Shown here: positions 6,154 to 12,114 of the stretch, piece after piece
Position numbering within the stretch: the first letter of the stretch is position 1
Layout: the number at the start of each line of letters is the position of its first letter
NCBI GenBank assembly: GCA_947624095.1
Contig: CANQIR010000021.1
Coordinates: forward strand, 1 to 12,116
Origin: an uncultured Bacilli bacterium
Lineage (GTDB): Bacteria > Bacillota_I > Bacilli_A > RF39 > UBA660
Length of the DNA stretch: 12,116 nt
Direction of reading: 5' to 3'
Program-made: the position numbers and the translations under genes
The notes under the pieces: model-generated
What the model saw: only the letters and a program-made list of their open reading frames with translations
What the model was told of the DNA's origin: nothing
The model's database searches: none

Positions 6154-6930
6154 CTATCTTGGATAACCGACATACATTAAACCATTACAAAGAATTCCAC
6201 CCATCCCATCCTTACCATATTTTGTTTTACTAAGTAAATTAATTAAATCTATTTCTTTATTTCTTTCCGTAAGTGAAATAGTCGTCGCAATTATTGCTGG
6301 ATCCAAAGCGTGAATATTCACCCGTTTTGGGCTACTAGCAAAATTAGCTCCTGCTTTTATTAACTCCTCATAATTACTTTGACAAGCGCCAGCAATAATC
6401 ACTAACTTATCGTGACTTTTCTCATATTGTCTTGCCACCCTAACTGCATCAACAAAATTTTTCGTATTCTTATAACTTTTTAAATCTTCAATATTCCCTT
6501 CCTTCCGGTAATAAGCATCATGACCCGTAATTATTAAAACATCAGGTCGATAATCTTCTAATAACTTTTTTAACTCACTAGCAATCTTATCTTCCCTAAT
6601 CGTTCTCCCTATTGCCATTACATTAGCATCCTTATAAAATTTCAAACACCTTTCTAAATAATCTGCATCTCCATCTATATGTAATATCTTAGCCGGCAAA
6701 TAGAAAAACTCACTTCTATCTAATTTTAAATCATCAGTAGCTCTTTCAATAAAATCTTCATCTTCAACAACTCTATCAACTTTCACTAAATCTTCCAAAG
6801 GAGCATCAGCATATAACCTAATATCTACTCCCTTTAAATAATAATTATCATTCTCAATTTTAATCACTAAAAAAGTAGTATCATTATTATAACTATTTCT
6901 TGTTACATAATCTCCTACCTCTATATCCAT
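6154..6930 (-). CDS. yabG: Sporulation-specific cysteine protease YabG
   Basis: A 258-residue YabG peptidase. In B. subtilis it processes spore coat proteins, and in Clostridioides difficile it processes germination proteins. Residues 4-35 form the small N-terminal beta domain (VGDYVTRNSYNNDTTF). The catalytic domain contains KILHIDGD (81-88), VLIITGHDAYY (131-141) with His137, and IIAGACQSNYEELIKAGANFASSPKR (178-203) with Cys183, the residues expected to form the catalytic pair. NIHALDP (205-211) is another invariant family block. It is shorter than the B. subtilis protein (about 290 residues), mostly by compact loops. It follows the rsmA terminator with a TATAAT box directly behind the T run and leads into veg. 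Confidence 0.95.
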   Translation of the reverse strand: MDIEVGDYVTRNSYNNDTTFLVIKIENDNYYLKGVDIRLYADAPLEDLVKVDRVVEDEDFIERATDDLKLDRSEFFYLPAKILHIDGDADYLERCLKFYKDANVMAIGRTIREDKIASELKKLLEDYRPDVLIITGHDAYYRKEGNIEDLKSYKNTKNFVDAVRVARQYEKSHDKLVIIAGACQSNYEELIKAGANFASSPKRVNIHALDPAIIATTISLTERNKEIDLINLLSKTKYGKDGMGGILCNGLMYVGYPR

Positions 6931-6944
6931 AACATCACCATTAA

Positions 6945-6952
6945 ATTATATG
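6945..6952 (-). promoter_or_regulatory. Candidate -10 box of yabG
   Basis: CATATAAT on the minus strand, starting one base after the T run of the rsmA terminator and about 15 bases before the yabG ATG. Any -35 would lie inside the terminator hairpin, and no good sigma-A (TGCTAA) or sigma-K (AC) match is seen at standard spacing. Confidence 0.35.
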
Positions 6953-6975
6953 AAAAAAAGTGCTATATTAGCACC
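6953..6975 (-). terminator. Intrinsic terminator after rsmA
   Basis: On the minus strand GTGCTA, loop ATA, TAGCAC, then seven T (6959-6953). It begins right after the rsmA stop codon. Confidence 0.85.
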
Positions 6976-7755
6976 CTAAATCTGATTAGCTATCTCTATA
7001 AATATCTCTATCCCTAACTCCTCAGCTCTAACATTAACTCCTAAACCATACCTCATCAATACCGCCAAAATCTTCTCAAAATCATAATCCTTTAAATTAT
7101 TCTTTAAAGTCTTTCTCTTTAATCTAAAAGCATCATTAACTAACTTAAAGAATTTTTCTTCATCCTTAACCTCATAAGGCTTATCAAGTGATTCTAAACT
7201 AATGACTGCACTATCTACATTAGGTACTGGCTCAAAAGCATTTCTACTTACTTTAAATAACTTTTTAACCTTAAAATAATAATTTAAATACACAGTAATT
7301 GAACCATAACTTCTATTGCCTGGTAATGATGTAAATCTATCAGCTACCTCATCCTGAACCATCAATATCATCTTCGCCACTTTAATCTTACTATCAATTA
7401 TCTTTTTAATAATAGGTGTCGTAATATAGTACGGCAGATTAGCAATTACATAGATATTATCATAATCTTTATTAATATAATCCTTAATCTTTACTTGTAA
7501 AAAATCTTGATAAACCACCCTAGTTTTATCATCAATTAATTGATCCAAAAAAGGTTTAACTCGCTCATCAATTTCAAAACAAATAACATCGGCTCCATAC
7601 TCTTTTAAATACTTTGTTAAAGCCCCACTACCTGGACCTATTTCTAATACTAAATCATTAGGACCAACCAAAACACTATCCTTTATCTTCTTAAGAATAT
7701 TCTCATCCTTTAAAAAATTCTGACCTAAACTTTTCTTATAATTAAACTTTTCCAT
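6976..7755 (-). CDS. rsmA: 16S rRNA dimethyladenosine transferase (A1518/A1519)
   Basis: A 259-residue KsgA/RsmA methyltransferase that dimethylates two adjacent adenines in the 3' end hairpin of 16S rRNA late in 30S assembly. Family motifs are KKSLGQNFLKD (7-17), the SAM-binding VLEIGPGSGALT (36-47), an acidic FEID (60-63), and the catalytic NLPYY (106-110), followed by MVQDEVADR (132-140). The C-terminal helical domain is present, so the protein is complete. ATG 7755 follows GAGGT (7764-7760). In B. subtilis rnmV (RNase M5) precedes it and yabG follows; here rnmV is absent and a 3D-domain gene ends 21 bases upstream, with a terminator hairpin filling the gap. Confidence 0.97.
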   Translation of the reverse strand: MEKFNYKKSLGQNFLKDENILKKIKDSVLVGPNDLVLEIGPGSGALTKYLKEYGADVICFEIDERVKPFLDQLIDDKTRVVYQDFLQVKIKDYINKDYDNIYVIANLPYYITTPIIKKIIDSKIKVAKMILMVQDEVADRFTSLPGNRSYGSITVYLNYYFKVKKLFKVSRNAFEPVPNVDSAVISLESLDKPYEVKDEEKFFKLVNDAFRLKRKTLKNNLKDYDFEKILAVLMRYGLGVNVRAEELGIEIFIEIANQI

Positions 7756-7764
7756 AAATACCTC

Positions 7765-7786
7765 AAAAAAGGGAGATTATTCTCCC
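7765..7786 (-). terminator. Terminator hairpin over the stop codon of the 3D-domain gene
   Basis: On the minus strand GGGAGA, loop ATAA (containing the TAA stop), TCTCCC, then six T (7770-7765). The rsmA ribosome binding site begins on the very next base, so there is no space for a promoter between this hairpin and rsmA. Confidence 0.8.
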
Positions 7787-8322
7787 CATCCATTTCTTAA
7801 TACATCGTAAGTAATTTCTTGTCTACCAACATACTTACCAGCATATTCTTCACTAGGTGTTAACAAATCCAATGCCTTTCCTAAAACTCCACGATCAAGG
7901 ACAATTGCCACTACTGGTTCATCACTTATTCTTGCACTATTAAATCTAACAATCGTTCCACAAGCTAGATTTCTTGAAGAAGCAACAATCCTAACATTAC
8001 CATAGGTACTATCTACATAATTAACATTCCCGTGTAAGACATCTAATTCCGGCATACAAGCTAGCTTTCCACTACATAATGGACAATCTGCTCCATACCC
8101 TGTTAAATCCCCAACAAAAGTATCTTTAGCTGAATATAAATCATTAGCAATATCCTCTTTAACTTTCAACGCCATAGCGGTTAAATTTATTGTTTTATTT
8201 AAATTATCATTTTCAATTTTAACTTCTGGTGTATTAGAGCCCGACTGTACAAATACTACTAAAAATATAATTACAAAAATTCGCACTATTCTGCTACATT
8301 TCTGTAACAATGTTTTTTTCAT
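7777..8322 (-). CDS. Short secreted 3D-domain protein at the yabE position
   Basis: A 181-residue exported protein. Residues 12-27 are a hydrophobic signal or anchor after a basic start (MKKTLLQKCSRIVR). After a linker, residues 72-180 form a 3D domain, the double-psi beta-barrel found at the end of YabE, YocH and Rpf-type cell-wall enzymes. The diagnostic three-Asp region is VLDRGVLGKALDLL (141-154), with Asp143 and Asp152. B. subtilis YabE carries DUF348 and G5 domains ahead of the 3D domain; these are missing here. Four Cys residues in the domain (80, 83, 89 and 121) suggest disulfides or metal binding. A peptidoglycan lytic role is inferred from the family. It has the best sigma-A promoter in the window and a GAGGTG ribosome binding site. 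Confidence 0.85.
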   Translation of the reverse strand: MKKTLLQKCSRIVRIFVIIFLVVFVQSGSNTPEVKIENDNLNKTINLTAMALKVKEDIANDLYSAKDTFVGDLTGYGADCPLCSGKLACMPELDVLHGNVNYVDSTYGNVRIVASSRNLACGTIVRFNSARISDEPVVAIVLDRGVLGKALDLLTPSEEYAGKYVGRQEITYDVLRNGWGE

Positions 8323-8345
8323 CTTTTCACCTCGAATACAAATTC

Positions 8346-8374
8346 ATTCTAGCATATCACATATTATTTGTCAA
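8346..8374 (-). promoter_or_regulatory. Sigma-A promoter of the 3D-domain gene
   Basis: TTGACA (8374-8369), 17 bases, TAGAAT (8351-8346) on the minus strand: a perfect -35 and a five-of-six -10. The -35 lies in the last codons of tatD. The start of transcription would be about 20 bases before the ATG. Confidence 0.8.
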
Positions 8375-9116
8375 AAATCCGCCTTATATTTTCATTGGTA
8401 ATTTTTGTAAGTTCTTCTAAACTAACTCCTTTTAAATTCGCTACAAATTCTGCCGTAAGTGCCGTATATCCTGGAATGTTTGTTTCTCCCCTATGAGGAA
8501 CCGGTGCCAAATATGGTGCATCCGTCTCTAATATTATATGTTCTAGTCCAATATTTTTGACTACATCTTTCAAATTACAATTCTTAAAAGTAATAACTCC
8601 CCCAATACCAAGTAAAAATCCCATCTTAATATAAATTTTAGCTGTCTCTAAACTACCACTAAAAGCGTGAATTACTCCCCTAACCTTATAATCCTTAAGA
8701 ATTTCTATCATATCATTAGTAGCTTCCCTACTGTGGATAATTACTGGCTTATTAACATCTTCTGCTATTTTTAATTGTTTTCTTAATAACTCAATCTGTT
8801 TATCTTTATTTTCTTTCGTATAGTGATAATCTAAACCAATCTCTCCCATAGCTACCACATTATTATCACTTATATGACTTTTCAAAAACTCCATATCTTC
8901 TTCCGTATAAGTATCAACCACTTCTGGATGAATTCCAATAACTGGTATTAAATCAGAATAAACTTTAGCTAAATCTAATACTTCCCGCATTGATTTACCA
9001 TCACAAGCACAATTAAAATACCGCTCTACTCCCAATTCCCTACTCTTTTTTAAAACTTCTGCTATATCATCATAATATTCACTATAGATATGACAATGTG
9101 TATCCGTTAATTTCAT
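8364..9116 (-). CDS. tatD: TatD family metal-dependent deoxyribonuclease
   Basis: A 250-residue TatD hydrolase (YabD in B. subtilis), a TIM-barrel enzyme with 3'-5' exonuclease activity on DNA/RNA and a suggested role in repair. The metal ligands are all visible: THCH (His7, His9), GEIGLDYH (Glu92), IIHSR (His128), VIHAFSG (His150) and LETDAPYLAP (Asp199). Length is typical. The ATG overlaps the metG stop codon (TAATG), so translation is coupled to metG; AAGGA lies nine bases upstream inside metG. The metG-tatD order is conserved widely in Firmicutes. No own promoter is seen, so the metG T-box should also control it. Confidence 0.96.
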   Translation of the reverse strand: MKLTDTHCHIYSEYYDDIAEVLKKSRELGVERYFNCACDGKSMREVLDLAKVYSDLIPVIGIHPEVVDTYTEEDMEFLKSHISDNNVVAMGEIGLDYHYTKENKDKQIELLRKQLKIAEDVNKPVIIHSREATNDMIEILKDYKVRGVIHAFSGSLETAKIYIKMGFLLGIGGVITFKNCNLKDVVKNIGLEHIILETDAPYLAPVPHRGETNIPGYTALTAEFVANLKGVSLEELTKITNENIRRIFDK

Positions 9117-10648
9117 TATTTATTATCAATCCTTGCAAATAAAACTTCTGGCTCATTAACAATTGTTCCTGATTTATAAACTCCAAATGTCTTAGTAGAA
9201 TCTAAACTCCATTCTTTAGCATTTATTTGTTTAAAAATCTTTTCACTAGTTTCTGGTAAGAAAGCTTGTAATAAAACCGCAATAATTCTAATTGATTCTA
9301 TTAAATTATATAAAACAGTTTGTAATCTTTCTCTCTTACTTTCATCCTTAGCTAAAGCCCAAGGTGCAGTATCATCAATATACTTATTACAAGCTTTAGC
9401 CATATCCATTACTAATTCTAAAGCATCTCCTACGTGTAATTCATCCATCTTTTCACTTACTCTATCTGCTAAAGACTCTGCTAAACTAATTAAATTATTA
9501 TCAACTTCCTCATTTACCTTAGTATTAGTTACAACTCCCTCAAAATATTTCTTACTCATTGAAATAGTCCTATTTACTAAGTTACCTAATACATTAGCTA
9601 AATCCGAATTATATCTTTCCGTCAATAACTCATCCGTAATATTTCCATCATTACTAAATGGAATTTCGTGTAATACATAATATCTTACTCCATCAACTCC
9701 ATAAGTCTTAACTAAGTCATCCGCATATAAAATATTTCCTTTACTTTTACTCATCTTATCATTACCCATTAAAAGCCAAGGATGTCCAAATACTTGCTTA
9801 GGCAAATCTAAATCTAAACTCCATAAGAAACAAGGCCAATAAATTGTATGAAAACGAATAATATCTTTACCTATTAAATGTAAGTCACAAGGCCACCAAC
9901 TATTAAAGTTTTCACCACTACCATCCGGATCATAACCCATAAAAGTAATATAATTAGTCAAAGCATCAAGCCATACATACACTACATGTTTAGGATCAAA
10001 AGTAACTGGTATTCCCCATTTAAAAGATGTTCTAGAAACACATAAATCCTGTAATCCCGGTTTAATAAAATTATTTAACATCTCATTCTTTCTTGCTTCT
10101 GGTTGAATAAATTCCGGATGTGTTTCAATATATTCCACTAATCTATCTTGATAATTACTTAATTTAAAGAAATAAGCTTCCTCACTAGCCATCTTAACTT
10201 CTCTACCACAATCAGGACATTTACCATCTATTAATTGTGATTCCGTCCAAAATGACTCACAAGGAGTACAATATAATCCCTTATATTCTCCCTTATAAAT
10301 ATCCCCTTTATCATACATTTTCTTAAATATCTTTTGGACTATTTCTTCGTGATGTTTATCTGTCGTTCTAACAAATTTATCATAACTAGTATTCATTAAA
10401 TCCCAGATATTTTTAATAGTTCCTGCTACATTATCTACATATTCTTGTGGTGTAATTCCAGCATCTTTTGCTTTTAACTCAATCTTCTCCCCGTGTTCAT
10501 CAGTTCCAGTTTGAAAATATACTTTATACCCTTGTAATCTTTTAAATCTTGCTATCGCATCAGCCAAAACAATCTCATATGTATTCCCAATATGAGGCTT
10601 CCCTGAAGTATAAGCTATCGCCGTTGTAATTGCATATTTCTTTTCCAT
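9116..10648 (-). CDS. metG: Methionyl-tRNA synthetase
   Basis: A 510-residue class I synthetase that charges tRNA-Met. HIGN (19-22) is the HIGH-type motif and KMSKS (298-302) is intact. A zinc knuckle is formed by Cys127-x2-Cys130 and Cys144-x2-Cys147. The anticodon-binding helical domain fills the rest. The C-terminal EMAP-like tRNA-binding domain present in B. subtilis MetS (about 664 residues) is absent; the short form is common elsewhere and is not a truncation by frameshift. ATG 10648 follows AGGAGG. It is preceded by a Met-specific T-box leader and overlaps tatD by one base. Confidence 0.98.
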   Translation of the reverse strand: MEKKYAITTAIAYTSGKPHIGNTYEIVLADAIARFKRLQGYKVYFQTGTDEHGEKIELKAKDAGITPQEYVDNVAGTIKNIWDLMNTSYDKFVRTTDKHHEEIVQKIFKKMYDKGDIYKGEYKGLYCTPCESFWTESQLIDGKCPDCGREVKMASEEAYFFKLSNYQDRLVEYIETHPEFIQPEARKNEMLNNFIKPGLQDLCVSRTSFKWGIPVTFDPKHVVYVWLDALTNYITFMGYDPDGSGENFNSWWPCDLHLIGKDIIRFHTIYWPCFLWSLDLDLPKQVFGHPWLLMGNDKMSKSKGNILYADDLVKTYGVDGVRYYVLHEIPFSNDGNITDELLTERYNSDLANVLGNLVNRTISMSKKYFEGVVTNTKVNEEVDNNLISLAESLADRVSEKMDELHVGDALELVMDMAKACNKYIDDTAPWALAKDESKRERLQTVLYNLIESIRIIAVLLQAFLPETSEKIFKQINAKEWSLDSTKTFGVYKSGTIVNEPEVLFARIDNK

Positions 10649-10665
10649 CTCAATTCCTCCTAAAT

Positions 10666-10863
10666 AAAAAAGTCCATAAATCTAAGGACGCCTAAGCGCG
10701 GTACCACCTTAGTTTATGAACTAATCATACACTTTATTCATAACGTGAATTACCCGTTTTAACTCCAAGTTCCATACTCAATACCAGTAATTGTTTACTT
10801 TCACCAACCATAAACTCTCTATTAAATTACCCAATATTTACCCAACTCTTCCTCGTTAAATAC
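10666..10863 (-). promoter_or_regulatory. T-box riboswitch, methionine specific, upstream of metG
   Basis: The minus strand carries the T-box AAGGTGGTACCGCG (10710-10697). Upstream are the Stem I marks AGAGAG and GGTTGGTGAAA, then a likely specifier ATG (10775-10773) in a GAGTATGGAAC context, matching methionine. UGGU in the T-box pairs with the ACCA end of uncharged tRNA-Met (discriminator A). The antiterminator would pair CTAAG (10712-10708) with CTTAG (10696-10692). The competing terminator is a 15-bp helix with one bulged A between 10721-10707 and 10687-10672, followed by six T (10671-10666). Uncharged tRNA-Met should therefore permit metG-tatD transcription. Confidence 0.93.
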
Positions 10864-10869
10864 GAGCTT

Positions 10870-10898
10870 ATAATATCATAATTAGTTTATTTTATCAA
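10870..10898 (-). promoter_or_regulatory. Sigma-A promoter of the metG T-box transcript
   Basis: TTGATA (10898-10893), 17 bases, TATTAT (10875-10870) on the minus strand. The -35 overlaps the TGA stop codon of the spoVT-type gene. Transcription should start near 10863. No terminator is seen between spoVT and this promoter. Confidence 0.7.
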
Positions 10899-11410
10899 CC
10901 CAATGTTCCAATACTATTAGTAATTAACTTCGCCATCAATCTTCCCATCTTCTTTTTCTCCTCATCTATTTCTCTATCAAATACTAATACTACTCCCCCT
11001 ATAACATCTAAATCGGTAATTAAAGGACAAAAAAATAAATACTTCCCATTCACTGCTTCTCCAAATTTTAAATTATTTGCTACGTCAACATATTCCTCTC
11101 GATTAACAATATAACTTTTTACAATATCACTAATAGCTACATTAGTATTAACTATATTACTAACTAACACCTTTTCTTTATCAACTACAATACTCTTACA
11201 AATATTTACTTCATCAAGTAATTCAACATATCTTTTAATACTATTAATAACTCCTTCAAAACTTTGATGTTTCTTCATTACCAAATTATCATCACTAACA
11301 AATAACTCTAGTACTTCCCCATCTCTAATATTAAGAATTCTTCGCATTTCTTTAGGTATTACTATTCTTCCTAACTCATCCATCTTCTTAATTACTCCAG
11401 TCGACTTCAA
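10895..11410 (-). CDS. spoVT: SpoVT-type transition/sporulation regulator (AbrB domain plus GAF-like domain)
   Basis: A 171-residue transcription regulator. Residues 1-47 are an AbrB/SpoVT swapped-hairpin DNA-binding domain (STGVIKKMDELGRIVIPKEM, residues 3-22, is near-invariant in the family). Residues about 55-168 correspond to the GAF-like ligand domain of SpoVT, ending in GGVVLVFDRE and a final helix. Length matches SpoVT (178), not AbrB (about 94), although the gene sits at the abrB position upstream of metG. In B. subtilis SpoVT tunes late forespore gene expression. Translation starts at TTG 11410 behind GGAG; no alternative start keeps the whole domain. A sigma-F-like promoter lies just upstream, and an IS200-type element ends about 20 bases beyond that promoter. 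Confidence 0.9.
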   Translation of the reverse strand: MKSTGVIKKMDELGRIVIPKEMRRILNIRDGEVLELFVSDDNLVMKKHQSFEGVINSIKRYVELLDEVNICKSIVVDKEKVLVSNIVNTNVAISDIVKSYIVNREEYVDVANNLKFGEAVNGKYLFFCPLITDLDVIGGVVLVFDREIDEEKKKMGRLMAKLITNSIGTLG

Positions 11411-11432
11411 GTTATCACTCCATTCTTAATCT

Positions 11433-11462
11433 TATTCTTCCCCTAAATAAGTTAAAGTATGT
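11433..11462 (-). promoter_or_regulatory. Candidate forespore (sigma-F type) promoter of spoVT
   Basis: On the minus strand ACATA (11462-11458), 15 bases, then GGGAAGAATA (11442-11433). The -10 matches the B. subtilis sigma-F pattern GGnrAnAnTw at every defined position, and the -35 matches GywTA at four of five, with ideal spacing. No convincing sigma-A promoter competes with it. Confidence 0.55.
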
Positions 11463-11482
11463 AAGGAATAATTAATAAATAT

Positions 11483-11501
11483 CCACCAGCTTAGCTGGTG
11501 G
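11483..11501 (-). repeat. Right-end hairpin of the IS200-type element
   Basis: CCACCAGC, TTA, GCTGGTGG: a perfect 8-bp stem with a 3-base loop, the kind of subterminal structure TnpA recognises on single-stranded DNA. Read on the plus strand it is followed by TTTTT, so it could also stop antisense transcripts. Confidence 0.8.
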
Positions 11502-11583
11502 TTTTTCATTTGCGCCTAAAAGGCTTTATTATTGGCCTGCACTAAAGTGCCCTTTTTCGACCGCCACTTGCATCTATTACTTG

Positions 11584-12048
11584 CTATCCTTTGAAAGGAT
11601 CAAAATCTTCCATTGTCATTTGTCCATTTAGTGCATCTTCTTTCAATTGATTCGCTATATATTCTTTTATTTTCTTTGTATTTTTTCCTACCGTATCTAC
11701 ATAATATCCCCTACACCAAAATTCTCTATTTCTATATTGATATCGCATATTTGCCCATTTTTGGTATATCATCAAGCTGCTTTTTCCTTTCAAAAATCCC
11801 ATTACACTTGATATACTATATTTTGGTGGTATTTCGACTAACATATGAATATGGTCCGGACACACTTCTGCTTCTATTATTGTTATTCCTTTCCATTCAC
11901 ATAGTTGCCTTAATATTTGACCTATTTCTAATCTTTTACTCTCGTAAAAGACTTTACGTCTATACTTTGGAGCAAACACTATGTGATATTTGCAATTCCA
12001 TTGAGTATGTGCTAAACTTTTTATATCGTTTATTTGAACATTTTTCAT
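11584..12048 (-). CDS. tnpA: IS200/IS605 family transposase TnpA
   Basis: A 154-residue HUH-type tyrosine transposase. HIH (66-68, in PDHIHMLVEIP) provides the metal ligands. Tyr130 in KEYIANQ is the expected nucleophile, with Gln134 four residues later as in IS608 TnpA. The start WNCKYHIVFAPKYRRKVFY (17-35) is typical. ATG 12048 is chosen because AAGGAGG stands seven bases upstream; an in-frame extension to 12096 would add 16 residues encoded by the 5' hairpin and lacks homology. The protein is full length, so the element could be active. The ribosome binding site is buried in a long hairpin, implying tight translational control. Confidence 0.95.
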   Translation of the reverse strand: MKNVQINDIKSLAHTQWNCKYHIVFAPKYRRKVFYESKRLEIGQILRQLCEWKGITIIEAEVCPDHIHMLVEIPPKYSISSVMGFLKGKSSLMIYQKWANMRYQYRNREFWCRGYYVDTVGKNTKKIKEYIANQLKEDALNGQMTMEDFDPFKG

Positions 12049-12055
12049 AAACGTC

Positions 12056-12114
12056 CTCCTTCTAATATTATTGTTGCTTCCTGGCGGTCGCAACAAATAT
12101 TATATTAGAAGGAG
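12056..12114 (-). promoter_or_regulatory. Long 5'-leader hairpin masking the tnpA ribosome binding site
   Basis: The arm 12114-12090 (CTCCTTCTAATAT then an AT-rich stretch, ending TTTGTTGC) pairs with 12077-12056 (GCAACA...ATATTAGAAGGAG). The stem is about 20 bp with a small bulge and a 12-base loop. The 3' arm contains most of AAGGAGG, so the folded leader should block ribosomes. Translational repression by such hairpins is known for IS200. Confidence 0.75.

Noticed and set aside
11586..11600. A 15-base perfect palindrome over the tnpA stop region
   Set aside because: With a central single base it cannot form a good hairpin, and it lies mostly in coding sequence; probably chance in a short window.
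11613..12050. A 145-codon plus-strand frame opposite tnpA
   Set aside because: Mirror frame of the transposase, with a Leu/Tyr/Phe-rich product typical of antisense readings in AT-rich genes.
12049..12096. N-terminal extension of TnpA by 16 residues
   Set aside because: The extra codons are in the leader hairpin, the family does not have them, and AAGGAGG sits correctly before the ATG at 12048.
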